From an uncultured Oscillospiraceae bacterium (GTDB lineage Bacteria > Bacillota_A > Clostridia > Oscillospirales > Oscillospiraceae), in NCBI GenBank assembly GCA_900754605.1, contig CAAEDK010000022.1, positions 1-25,290 on the forward strand: a DNA stretch of 25,290 nucleotides. The letters are read 5' to 3'. Made by a program: the position numbers and the translations under genes. This document shows, one piece after another, positions 8,381-16,011 of the stretch (the stretch's first letter is position 1; each line of letters starts with the position of its first letter). The notes beneath the pieces are model-generated. The model saw nothing but the letters and a program-made list of their open reading frames with translations. It did not search any database and was not told where the DNA came from.

Positions 8381-8401
8381 CCGCCCTGCTGGGCAGGGCG
8401 G
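8381..8401 (+). other. GC-rich hairpin upstream of DUF3268-like gene
   Basis: CCGCCCTG pairs with CAGGGCGG around a five-base loop. No T tract follows, so it is not a standard terminator. It lies between a short frame ending at 8360 and the gene beginning near 8486; it may be a leader structure or only GC-rich sequence. Confidence 0.3.
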
Positions 8402-8485
8402 TCCCCGGGAAGCGGGACGGCGGCGCGGGCGGCGGAGACCCGCCTGGGCCTTCTGGCCGACAGCCGTATGCGCAAGGGAAAAATC

Positions 8486-8725
8486 ATGTGCCACGCTCTG
8501 TTTGACGCGCTGTGGAGGGGCAAGCCGAAGGCGCGCCGGAAGCGGGACGCCCTCTATGAATGGCTGGCCGGACAGATGGGGCTCCCCCTTGCGGACTGCC
8601 ATTTTGGGTACTTTGACCTTCAGCAGCTGCGTCAGGCGTACCGGCTGCTCTCAGATGTCCAGGGGCTTCCCATGCGGTATGATAACCGTGGGCGCATTTT
8701 CTTTGAAGAGCGCCGCTCAGCCTGA
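8486..8725 (+). CDS. DUF3268-like zinc-finger-family protein, C-terminal part only
   Basis: A 79-residue protein that resembles the C-terminal half of the DUF3268 family (phage and mobile-element zinc-finger-containing proteins). The conserved pattern is HALFDALWRGKPKARRKR, then LYEWLAGQMGLPLADCHFGYFDLQQLRQA. The matching continues a little upstream in the same frame (RLGLLADSRMRKGKI), but the expected N-terminal CxxC zinc module is not there. The gene is therefore probably shortened or newly started. ATG at 8486 has AAGGG about 8 bases upstream; ATG at 8468 or an upstream start near 8243 are alternatives. Family assignment is from memory of the pattern. Confidence 0.5.
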   Translation: MCHALFDALWRGKPKARRKRDALYEWLAGQMGLPLADCHFGYFDLQQLRQAYRLLSDVQGLPMRYDNRGRIFFEERRSA

Positions 8726-8847
8726 CAGACAAAGGCATAGCAATGGTTCCGACCGGTCACTCCGCTGAAGCCGGAAGGCCAGGGAATATCCTGGAAAGGG
8801 TATGCGGCCGCTTGCTAAATCCCTGAAAATCCGGTACACTGACTATA

Positions 8848-9417
8848 GTGAAAGAACGGAAACTGGACCTGTGCGCCGGGAAAGCGGTTTTGGTCCCGAG
8901 GCCGGAGCTGTATGTGGTCTATACCAATCGGCGGGAAACGCCTGATACACTACCGCTGTCCGGGCTCTTTGAAAGTGCTCCAGAGGATGGCAGGGTGCAG
9001 CACATGGAGCTGGCCGTCCAGATCCTGCGGGACGATGGAAGCGGCGGCGGCATCGATCAATACGTTCGTTTCTGCCAGATTTCCGACGAGATGCGTGGAA
9101 GGCATGGTGCGACGCTGAAGGCTGTTCAGGAAACCCTGCGTGAGTGTGTCCGCCAAAACATACTGGCGCCATTTCTGCTGACGCGGGAAAAGGAGGTTTC
9201 TGACATTATGATCTCGCTCTTTAACCAGGAAGAAATTCAAGCCATCCACGACTACAATGTTGCCAAACAGGCGCAGGAAACCGCTCTGAAGCAGACTGTA
9301 CTGCTCATGCGGGATCTTGGCGTGGCCAGAGAGGAAGCCGTGCGCCAGCTCGCGAAGCGGTATGACCTTCTCCAGAACGATGCGGAGACGGCGGTACGCC
9401 AGTATTGGACTATCTGA
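8848..9417 (+). pseudogene. Rpn-type nuclease/transposase relative, C-terminal remnant
   Basis: A 189-residue frame that looks like the C-terminal half of Rpn / PD-(D/E)XK-family transposase-like proteins. It has a PRPELYVVYTNR beta strand (normally following the nuclease core), then a helical part with a CVRQNILAPFLL segment that matches the family's CIxxGILxxFL pattern and a VSDIMISLFNQEE segment near the family's end. The N-terminal ~100 residues with the catalytic Asp/Glu/Lys core are missing, there is only a GTG at the front and no good ribosome site. I therefore call it a 5'-truncated remnant. A perfect terminator follows at 9544. Confidence 0.55.
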
Positions 9418-9543
9418 AGCTGGGCCGCATATGTTCCAACCGACTCTTGAGGGGAGGGGAGAGATAGGCAGCCCGTTTCCTTCGCCGGTCAAAATCTGCG
9501 GTGAGTGTTAATGCGCCGCAGAGCCGGTTATTCCATCATAAAC

Positions 9544-9583
9544 AAAAAAGGATGTGAGAGTGACTGCTCTCACATCCTTTTTT
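9544..9583. terminator. Perfect 17-bp intrinsic terminator, bidirectional
   Basis: AAAAAAGGATGTGAGAG at 9544-9560 is perfectly complementary to CTCTCACATCCTTTTTT at 9567-9583, with a six-base loop TGACTG. A/T tracts on both sides make it an intrinsic terminator that can work in both directions. It closes the transcription unit that ends with the Rpn remnant. Confidence 0.9.
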
Positions 9584-9986
9584 GCTGCCTGCGGCGCAGG
9601 GACTATTCCCAGTTCAGAGGGGGGACTGGGGGCGCTACGCCGCCCTTAGAAGAGAGATACGTTCCCCCGCACTTTCACAAGGATTACTCACGCGGAGGCT
9701 CATGGCGCCATTCCGTTCACAAAGGTTACTTCGGCGAGCCAGGTACCACACAGGTGTATCAATCCTGAACGGCTCCTTAAAAGACAGATCACGTCCCTCA
9801 TACGGAGGGAAGTACGTCCCCCGGACTCCATCGCCCGGGTGAGCTTTACCAACTCTTTTATAAGATACCATAATAGTTTGTGGGCGTCAATATTATCCCG
9901 CTTTTCCTGTGCTATGGGAAAGAGGGACAAAAACCGTGAAAAACCAGCAGCACGGCATCGGATGCCGCGAAATTTTGTCCCGGCGC

Positions 9987-10015
9987 TTGTGAGGGACAGA
10001 CGCCGATGGTATAAT
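9987..10015 (+). promoter_or_regulatory. Sigma-A promoter with extended -10
   Basis: TTGTGA at 9987-9992, a 17-base spacer, and a perfect TATAAT at 10010-10015 preceded by TG-N (extended -10). Transcription would start near 10022, and AAAGGAG follows at 10045-10051 before the ATG at 10061. This is one of the best promoter matches in the window. Confidence 0.7.
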
Positions 10016-10060
10016 AAAATCAAGAAAATAGGGCATGTGGTGCGAAAGGAGTGACGGATT

Positions 10061-10537
10061 ATGAAACCAAAGCTGTTGGCGGTATCGGCTACGGATACGG
10101 TGCCCGCTATCCTGTGCGTTGCGGCAACTGGCTCCGATCCAGCGCAGGGCTCAGATACCAGCGTTGCGGCGGCGATGCTTTCAAGCAAATTGTTTTTCGA
10201 CGGTGCGGGCACACATCGTCCACTTCCTGAAAGAAAAGCCGGGCACATCTCTGTGCTGTCCGGGGGCAGCAGCGCAGACGGCGCAGGAGTGGCCGGGACC
10301 GTGGACTATCGTAACGGTCAAGCATGGAAGAAGTTCCGCCTCTCTGGCGGCATCGCCTCTTTCGCCAGACAATGGAGTACGGGAATACAGCTCAGGCGTC
10401 GGCCGAAGCGCTGCAGAGCAGCGCAATGTGAAGGTCGGCAGGGAGCCATGGTATGCCTGCGCCCGAAGCGCCGGGGACTGCTTCATCCGCTGTCGGTCCA
10501 GGGCGTCCATGCGTATGGCCGGCCTATGGCTCTATAA
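10061..10537 (+). CDS. Doubtful coding region downstream of strong promoter
   Basis: A 158-residue frame with a good AAGGAG site 9 bases upstream and a strong promoter at 9987-10015. The first ~95 residues read as a plausible small Ala/Gly/Ser-rich protein (VSATDTVPAILCVAATG); the rest is Arg-rich and looks like non-coding translation, so the true product may be shorter or frameshifted. A second frame from GTG 10051 to 10230 would give 59 residues with a Gly/Tyr-rich start (GGIGYGYGARYP) and four Cys; its ribosome site has no spacer. Neither matches a family I know. What is solid is the promoter and ribosome site, not the identity of the product. Confidence 0.3.
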   Translation: MKPKLLAVSATDTVPAILCVAATGSDPAQGSDTSVAAAMLSSKLFFDGAGTHRPLPERKAGHISVLSGGSSADGAGVAGTVDYRNGQAWKKFRLSGGIASFARQWSTGIQLRRRPKRCRAAQCEGRQGAMVCLRPKRRGLLHPLSVQGVHAYGRPMAL

Positions 10538-10568
10538 AAGTTCCCCAGTTTTATATGCTCAATCTATG

Positions 10569-10605
10569 AAAAGATGTGGGCCCGTTTTGCGGGTCTACAT
10601 CTTTT
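10569..10605. terminator. Intrinsic terminator, bidirectional
   Basis: AAAAGATGT at 10569-10577 pairs with ACATCTTTT at 10597-10605. The stem is extended by G-T wobbles and CCCG/CGGG around a TTTTG loop. A and T tracts flank both sides. It lies between the doubtful plus-strand frame and the minus-strand gene ending at 10707, and could end both. Confidence 0.8.
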
Positions 10606-10706
10606 GCTTTGTCTGCTTTTATGCCTATCATCTAAAATAAGTAAGATACCAGATAACGGCCCCGGAGCCTGCGGACTCTCTGCCCAAAGTACCATGTCTT
10701 GCGCGG

Positions 10707-11360
10707 TCATGGCTTTTCCCATGCAGCCAAAAGCCAGGCTGGTATCCACCGCTTGGAAATCAGGATTCCGCCTTCGGTACAGAAAGCGCCAACATTGGTG
10801 AATACTGCTTCCGGCACCTCCTCAGGAATGAGCTGGCGGTAAATGTAATCGCACACAGCGTTCTCAAGGAAGAGCACCTCAAGCCCGGTCTCCGGGATCA
10901 GGCGGTAGCTGCGCCGCTGTCCCACATGGCAACTGTGTACGCTGTAAAGAAGCAGTTTTTCTCCAGAGCGTTTGAGCCGCCCCAGCGTCTCCATTGCCAG
11001 CAGGCCAAAGGGACTATATGGGTCTGCCACATACTCCGTAAAACCGCGCTGTTTCCCCCAGTGGTAGTTCCGCAGGATCGCTCTCCGGTACCACCAGGCG
11101 TTCAGAAAATTGCAGCGTCTCCTGCGCCCTGAAATAAACAGCATGGTCCTCCTGGGCTCCAGAGCTGGCTTCTGTTCTTTCTGCTCCTCTTCATCCATGA
11201 AAATGATGTCCTCAATCAGTTTGACTTCAGCACCGCTCACAGATTCCTCCGGTACGAGTGACTGCTCAAATTCCTCTATCTGCTTGTCCGCGCAGAGCTT
11301 CCATTTCAGGTCTTTGAAAAAGCAGGCAATATAAAACTTTAACCGTTGATACTGATTCAT
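10707..11360 (-). CDS. Hypothetical protein, 217 residues
   Basis: A 217-residue protein transcribed away from the XRE/Spo0A-like pair. The ATG at 11360 is preceded by TGGGGGAA, a fair ribosome site. It has an acidic middle (IFMDEEEQKEQKPALE), a basic aromatic part (RRRRCNFLNAWWYRRAILRNYHWGK) and a Cys/Trp-containing C-terminal third. There is no signal peptide; the first 20 residues are aromatic and basic rather than a clean membrane segment. I recognise no family. It is well supported as a gene by its ribosome site, its length and the terminator downstream at 10569-10605. Confidence 0.55.
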   Translation of the reverse strand: MNQYQRLKFYIACFFKDLKWKLCADKQIEEFEQSLVPEESVSGAEVKLIEDIIFMDEEEQKEQKPALEPRRTMLFISGRRRRCNFLNAWWYRRAILRNYHWGKQRGFTEYVADPYSPFGLLAMETLGRLKRSGEKLLLYSVHSCHVGQRRSYRLIPETGLEVLFLENAVCDYIYRQLIPEEVPEAVFTNVGAFCTEGGILISKRWIPAWLLAAWEKP

Positions 11361-11491
11361 TGTTCCCCCATTCAGATGCAGGGAGACGCCGCATACCGGG
11401 CGCTGTGCCAGGCTGAGCCAATCCCCTGATGAGATCCGCCGCAGTTGTGTAGCTGCAGAGTGTGTAAGCCGCCGGGCGTGGCGCGGCCGCC

Positions 11492-11521
11492 ATATTGACC
11501 GGGGTGGCCGGGATATTGACC
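11492..11521. promoter_or_regulatory. Direct repeats ATATTGACC, candidate operator
   Basis: The nine-base word ATATTGACC occurs at 11492-11500 and again at 11513-11521, 21 bases apart (two helical turns). It lies in the region between the minus-strand gene at 11360 and the XRE regulator at 11572. Each copy contains a TTGACC like a -35 box; a TATTCT at 11545-11550 could be a weak -10. Autoregulation by the XRE protein is the simplest reading, but this is inference. Confidence 0.35.
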
Positions 11522-11571
11522 TACCAATTCCTGCCGAGTTCCGCTATTCTTATCAATCGGAGGTGATTTTT

Positions 11572-11934
11572 GTGGAACTGTCGAAAAAGCTGTCGAAGAA
11601 CATGAAAACGCTCCGTGGGAGTAAATCACAAGCCGCGTTTTCCAAAGAGATCGGCATCGCAAAGGCGACCGTCAATTCCATCGAAACTCAGCGCGCCTCC
11701 ATACGTCTTGATACGTTGGAAGTTATCTGCCTCCACCTCGGCATTCCCCCTCAGAGCCTCCTGTCCGATGAGATGGATTGCATGGAGAGCGGTATGCTGG
11801 AGTACCTGCTCGGGCGGACCGAGTGGTATTTGAAGCTCTCTCCGGAGGACCAACAGGCATACATACAGTGGCTCCGGCATACCGCCGACCTGTTTGAACG
11901 TCTCATTGGACAAAATAAGGAACGGAAGGAATGA
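11572..11934 (+). CDS. XRE-family helix-turn-helix transcriptional regulator
   Basis: A 120-residue protein. Residues about 1-65 form an XRE/Cro-type HTH: LSKNMKTLRGSKSQAAFSKEIGIAKATVNSIE, followed by RLDTLEVICLHLGI. The C-terminal ~50 residues are helical and acidic (LSPEDQQAYIQWLRHTADLFERL), probably a dimerisation or partner surface. GTG at 11572 is chosen because GGAGGTG stands 7 bases upstream; GTG at 11563 overlaps that site. It overlaps the next gene by ATGA (11931-11934), so the two proteins are made together. Direct repeats in its upstream region may be its operator. Confidence 0.8.
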   Translation: MELSKKLSKNMKTLRGSKSQAAFSKEIGIAKATVNSIETQRASIRLDTLEVICLHLGIPPQSLLSDEMDCMESGMLEYLLGRTEWYLKLSPEDQQAYIQWLRHTADLFERLIGQNKERKE

Positions 11935-12251
11935 TCGTTATGGACTACCACGCCATTTTGCTCCAGCTTGGGATTACACCAAATTATAAGGGCTACCACC
12001 AGATGCTCACCGCCCTTGAGATCGTCGAGGCCAACCCGGAGGCGCTGACGATGGTGACTAAGTGGCTCTACCCGGCCGTAGCGAAACGGCACCAGACAAA
12101 TTGGAAACAAGTAGAACGAAATTTAAGAATAGCTGTTAGAACTGCTTGGGGTACTAATCGGGATTTCTTGCAGAAGCTTTCTCCACTTCCGGTGAAAAAG
12201 CGGCCGACAGTATCTCAATTCATATCGATCCTGTGGAAAACAGATACTTAA
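11931..12251 (+). CDS. Spo0A C-terminal-domain-like DNA-binding protein
   Basis: A 106-residue protein matching the DNA-binding effector domain of the sporulation regulator Spo0A. Features are a LLQLGITPNYKGYHQMLTAL segment, LYPAVAKRHQTNWKQVERNLR (the recognition-helix region) and RPTVSQFISIL at the end. The N-terminal receiver domain with the phosphorylated Asp is absent, so activity cannot be controlled by the usual phosphorelay. It begins at 11931 (ATGA overlap with the XRE gene) or at 11940, which has better spacing from GAAGGA. Stand-alone Spo0A C-domains of this kind occur in Clostridia mobile elements. It might bind 0A-box-like sites or interfere with Spo0A; both are inference. Confidence 0.75.
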   Translation: MIVMDYHAILLQLGITPNYKGYHQMLTALEIVEANPEALTMVTKWLYPAVAKRHQTNWKQVERNLRIAVRTAWGTNRDFLQKLSPLPVKKRPTVSQFISILWKTDT

Positions 12252-12299
12252 CAGGATTGACCCTATACGGAATTATCTTAACCGTGCTAAAACGATTCT

Positions 12300-12986
12300 T
12301 TAACAAAAAACCGACAGTTTAGGGGTGCCTTTTTTATATATTACTGTGACTATGAAATTTTTATCCCCTATATAACATTCTATCATGTCTTTTAGCTTTA
12401 CTAATCCCAATTCAGCAGACTCTTTTCGTGCATATAATCTTAAAGGAGGTTTTGTGATAAAGTCACCGTCATTAAAGAGTTCGCGGGAAAATTGTACAAT
12501 ATAACCTTGCAGAGTATCTAAAACAGTATTTTCTGACAATGGCATTCTTATAATTTCTGCTAGTTTTGAAATTGAATGTTTGATTTTGCCTTCACAGATC
12601 AATTTATCTAATTCACACTTTACTTCTGAAAAAGTCCTCACTTTTTCAGCATCCCAAAAACCGCAATGTGCATTCACAAAAATATTGGATGGAATTGAAA
12701 TGGTAACCTGAAAAGAAAATGTGACTTCCCCCATCAAAATGGCTTGAATATATTTCAAGTCATCTTCGGTGCTAGGATATATATCTTCTGCATCATTTTC
12801 CTCTATGTGGAACTTTGACACTGTTTTCAAAAACGGATATAAAACAATTTTTTTATTCTCTATATATCCGCCTTTCAGTAGATCATAAAAAGCTTTTTCA
12901 CCCCACATCCCTAGTTCGTTTTTAGTCAGTTCACCACGAAAATACTTATTTAGCTGGTCTGAAAATTCAAATAAACCAAATTCCAT
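12300..12986 (-). CDS. Putative immunity protein for the extended VgrG
   Basis: A 228-residue AT-rich gene directly downstream of the extended VgrG, the place where polymorphic-toxin immunity genes lie. The ATG at 12986 has AAGGAGA 8-9 bases upstream on the minus strand; a start at 13028 is less likely. The protein is soluble, with no signal peptide, mixed alpha/beta, with several hydrophobic strands (VTFSFQVTISIPSNIFVNAH) and a C-terminal strand pair. I recognise no immunity family. Lower GC than the VgrG upstream suggests it came with the toxin tip. Role is inferred from position only. Confidence 0.55.
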   Translation of the reverse strand: MEFGLFEFSDQLNKYFRGELTKNELGMWGEKAFYDLLKGGYIENKKIVLYPFLKTVSKFHIEENDAEDIYPSTEDDLKYIQAILMGEVTFSFQVTISIPSNIFVNAHCGFWDAEKVRTFSEVKCELDKLICEGKIKHSISKLAEIIRMPLSENTVLDTLQGYIVQFSRELFNDGDFITKPPLRLYARKESAELGLVKLKDMIECYIGDKNFIVTVIYKKGTPKLSVFC

Positions 12987-13043
12987 TTTTGTGATTCTCC
13001 TTATCCAAATCCCAAATATGATAATCATTGTTTCACCATAAGA

Positions 13044-15329
13044 TCAATGGGGATAAAATACTTCAATACCTTCACCATGATAAAAATAGTTTGTTCCGTC
13101 TGTCCAGTAATTTCTTTGATAAATTGTTCCATCAGGCGAAGCCCATTTTTCCACAACTTTTACCCACTTTTTGGGGTTAAATCCATTCTCACGCAAAAAT
13201 TCAATGAAGGATTTGCTTTTAACTGGTAACTCTTCAGGCGCCTCAACTTCAATCCAGTCATCAGGGACTTCCTGTAATCCCTCTTTATAGTAATTCTCCT
13301 TCTCTCCTTCATCTGCGAAATGTCCTGACCCTGGGTTCGAGTTCCCCGATGCTGCTTGGATTATTCCCTTCAAAATCTCGTTGGCTGCGACACCGGTAAT
13401 TAAAATCCCGCCACCTTCAAGAATTGTTTGCCCGGATATTGCTGCACCGCCCAGTACCCCGAGCCCTCCAGATGCTCCTGCCAGCCCGGGCAGCAAGGGG
13501 GGGACCATGAAAGTGCTAGCAGCAAAATCTGCAATGGCGCCACCAATAGTTTGAAGGCCAGCAGGTATATATGGTATCGTCGCCACGGCAGCACCAACTA
13601 CTGCACCAGTTAGAATTGTTTTTGCCGCCTCAAATCCATCTCTAACATTCCCGGAATTATTGTCGGCCACAGAAATGGCCACCGTTGCAACAGCAGCACC
13701 AATTGCTGCGCCAATAAAAATCGGTGCAACAGCCGGGAAAGCAATCGCTGTAGCTACACAAGCAACGACAACAAGCGCCCCAAAAAGCATATTGCCGATC
13801 CAGCCACCCATATCGAACTCATTCGGCTCATCGTTAAAGGGGGGATAGGTGTGAAATTCTGTACCCCACAAAACCTCGGATGATCCTTTCAGATTAAACT
13901 GATTTTCAATGTTCACGATGGATGAATCGCCACCCGTAGGCGGATTCCCACTTGCTGTTCCTTTAGATACAATTAACGCCAATTTAGCTACTGCATCGGT
14001 AGAACGAATAATACTGACCGTTTGTGGTGTCTGGAGTTTAACTGTTGGCGCTACAATTCGTATGCGCCCTCTGGAAGTCATTTGGAGTGCCTTTGCGCTT
14101 TCAAACAGGAGTTGGTGGAGTTGATCTAGATTAACCTGATTAGGAGCATCTGGAGCCCCGGCTACGATCCCCATGCTTTCTGGGTAAAGAAAAAGCTGCT
14201 TGCCATGCTCTGTTGTGAAACAGCGCATACTTGGATCACCCATTGCCGCACAGCTATCACCGTTTTCTCGCGGGCTGTTCAGAACAACTGCATGGCCGCC
14301 ATCTCCGTCCTGAAGGAATAGAGATGCGCGAGTACCAACCTTTGGCATACAATACATTATATTACCACTCTCAGGACGCCAAGGGAAGGGGTATCCTCCG
14401 GTATCCTTCCCATTATCAATATCCAGTGCCAGTACAACCCTTTCCTGTGAGGTACTTTTCACTGTTCCAACAAGAGAAAGCCCTACCATTTTTCGGTTTT
14501 GATATGTTTTTTCAGCGACTAGTCCTTTCCGGCCGAGTATATATGTGAAAATGAGCTCGCCATCAACGAATTCTCCAGATACTTCGCAAATATAGATGGG
14601 CGCCCCTTCCCATAACACAGAACTCCCTATGCTGAGGTTTTTAGTCTCTTTCACTTGATAGCATAGAAAATCAGGCTTATACAATCCGGCCTGTTCTCCG
14701 CCCAATCTGTAAAACTGCCGATCTACTTTCTGAATATATTCTGAATTTGTGAAATCAAGATCCGTGGTGCGGCCCTCAAGGCCAACCGTAATTTGTGGTA
14801 CAGGAGCTTCCCGTGCTGGAAATACCTTCATGTTCAACTCGCTGGCCATTCGCTTGATAAATTCCCAGTCGGTTTCCTTATATTGAAATATGGGGCGACC
14901 AATCGTGATGCCTTCACCAGCCGAGCATATCGCCGCAGCGTTAGGAGTATCCTGTAATACGGTGCGGATGAGCTCGGCATAGGTCATATCAGGATTTTGG
15001 AAAGAACGGCTTTTTTTCTTCTCGTCAAGTTTGGCGGAAAGCGTCACAACATGTGCCTCTGCCAGATACTGGCGGTTTATTTGATGCACAAATAACCGCT
15101 TAATAACCCCGATAAAAATAGGGATCACGCCAACCATCGTTGAATAAATCCCAAATGGCTGGCCTTCAAGGTCTTTGTAGACCGCTGAACTGCCACTATC
15201 CTCATCTAAAAAACCAGTAACAACGAGGTGACCATGTTCATTGCCTTTGATTGAGAACGAGAGCTTGGATACAGATTTGAATTGAATTGGCCCTTGGAGA
15301 AGAAGGCTGTCCAGACATATGGTACCCAC
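13044..15329 (-). CDS. Extended VgrG-like spike protein with hydrophobic region and C-terminal toxin tip
   Basis: A 761-residue protein. The N-terminal ~290 residues are gp27/late-control-D like, with the hallmark YKETDWEFIKRMAS at about 150-163. Residues ~290-400 match the gp5-like OB part (WRPESGNIMYCMPKVGTRASLFLQ), followed by a beta-helix-like stretch. About 508-662 is a long Ala/Gly-rich hydrophobic region with several possible membrane segments. The last ~100 residues are a distinct tip rich in Trp, Tyr and Asn (FLRENGFNPKKWVKVVEKW, NYWTDGTNYFYHGEG). Such a layout fits an effector-bearing VgrG, with the hydrophobic part possibly aiding membrane passage. GTG at 15329 has GGAGGTGG upstream; ATG at 15359 is an alternative. 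A candidate immunity gene follows. Confidence 0.8.
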   Translation of the reverse strand: MGTICLDSLLLQGPIQFKSVSKLSFSIKGNEHGHLVVTGFLDEDSGSSAVYKDLEGQPFGIYSTMVGVIPIFIGVIKRLFVHQINRQYLAEAHVVTLSAKLDEKKKSRSFQNPDMTYAELIRTVLQDTPNAAAICSAGEGITIGRPIFQYKETDWEFIKRMASELNMKVFPAREAPVPQITVGLEGRTTDLDFTNSEYIQKVDRQFYRLGGEQAGLYKPDFLCYQVKETKNLSIGSSVLWEGAPIYICEVSGEFVDGELIFTYILGRKGLVAEKTYQNRKMVGLSLVGTVKSTSQERVVLALDIDNGKDTGGYPFPWRPESGNIMYCMPKVGTRASLFLQDGDGGHAVVLNSPRENGDSCAAMGDPSMRCFTTEHGKQLFLYPESMGIVAGAPDAPNQVNLDQLHQLLFESAKALQMTSRGRIRIVAPTVKLQTPQTVSIIRSTDAVAKLALIVSKGTASGNPPTGGDSSIVNIENQFNLKGSSEVLWGTEFHTYPPFNDEPNEFDMGGWIGNMLFGALVVVACVATAIAFPAVAPIFIGAAIGAAVATVAISVADNNSGNVRDGFEAAKTILTGAVVGAAVATIPYIPAGLQTIGGAIADFAASTFMVPPLLPGLAGASGGLGVLGGAAISGQTILEGGGILITGVAANEILKGIIQAASGNSNPGSGHFADEGEKENYYKEGLQEVPDDWIEVEAPEELPVKSKSFIEFLRENGFNPKKWVKVVEKWASPDGTIYQRNYWTDGTNYFYHGEGIEVFYPH

Positions 15330-15345
15330 AATTCCACCTCCACTA

Positions 15346-16011
15346 TTATTCTGCAACATACTGAATCCATTTTACGATGCCCGGGCCACTGTTTGATAAA
15401 AAACCACTTTGAAAAATCTGCTCAACTGTAAACTCATCAGCAAAGCCATCCCATGGATCAAAGAGTTTAAGTCCTTTTTCTGTTCTGCTCAGTACCACTG
15501 AATGATAAGACCCATTTAATTTCTGATAGTTCCCAATGACACAACCGGAGCAATCCAAGAGATCAAAAAGAGATTGTCCATAAATCTGATAAAGGGAATG
15601 TTTATCATCATATTTTCCGAGCGTCCTTATCACAGGTGTTTCACTGTCTGGATCACCGGCGATTACATATTTAAGTGCTCGCTCCTTGCCAACGTCTCCC
15701 TCTGGTTTGTCACCAGATGGATTAAAAATTGGACTCCTTGCTGCTTTTACAATGTCATATTGCCAAGCATCTGCAAAAATATGTTCGCAAGACTTCCTAA
15801 CGTAATCCCAACGAAAACCGACCATGCTCTCTACAATAATGCCCTGCTCCGGTTTAATAGGGATACTTTTTCCCGTAGACATAAGAAAATGGAAGCCTAC
15901 AATTTTGGCTGCGGTAGCCCAACACCAGCTCACATGGTTTTGTATATAGGGAGCGGGCCTTTCTCTCATAGCATCAGTCATAGATTCAATCCAACGGCTC
16001 GTCTGGGTCAT
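15346..16011 (-). CDS. Papain-like cysteine protease (C39/C70-like)
   Basis: A 221-residue protein with the layout of papain-like bacterial proteases. Gln24 is in the oxyanion position, the nucleophile Cys30 sits in VSWCWATAAK, His170 in GSYHSVVLS and Asp185 in LFDPWDG, all in the expected order and spacing. There is no signal peptide or leader. It overlaps the end of the lipase/DUF4280 gene by 26 bases and ends 17 bases before the VgrG start, so all three are one unit. It may be an effector delivered by the spike, or it may cut an effector free. The sequence supports the fold; the role is inference. No obvious separate immunity gene follows it. Confidence 0.65.
   Translation of the reverse strand: MTQTSRWIESMTDAMRERPAPYIQNHVSWCWATAAKIVGFHFLMSTGKSIPIKPEQGIIVESMVGFRWDYVRKSCEHIFADAWQYDIVKAARSPIFNPSGDKPEGDVGKERALKYVIAGDPDSETPVIRTLGKYDDKHSLYQIYGQSLFDLLDCSGCVIGNYQKLNGSYHSVVLSRTEKGLKLFDPWDGFADEFTVEQIFQSGFLSNSGPGIVKWIQYVAE

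Larger units (their letters stand above)
9418..10060. other. Mostly non-coding interval
   Basis: About 640 bases without a convincing gene. It contains the terminator at 9544-9583 and the promoter at 9987-10015. It also has a small hairpin at 9796-9812 (TCCCTC / GAGGGA) and repeated ACGTCCC words near 9794 and 9814. Frames on both strands here have no ribosome site or recognisable domains. It could be a decayed gene or a small-RNA region; nothing in it decides this. Confidence 0.5.

Noticed and set aside
9586..9860. Possible CRISPR-like or origin-of-transfer repeats
   Set aside because: Only short repeated words and one 6-bp hairpin; no regular spacing and no relaxase gene nearby.
9700..10248. 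Minus-strand frame of 182 codons across the non-coding interval
   Set aside because: Crosses the strong plus-strand promoter, lacks a ribosome site and reads as Ser/Arg-rich non-coding translation.
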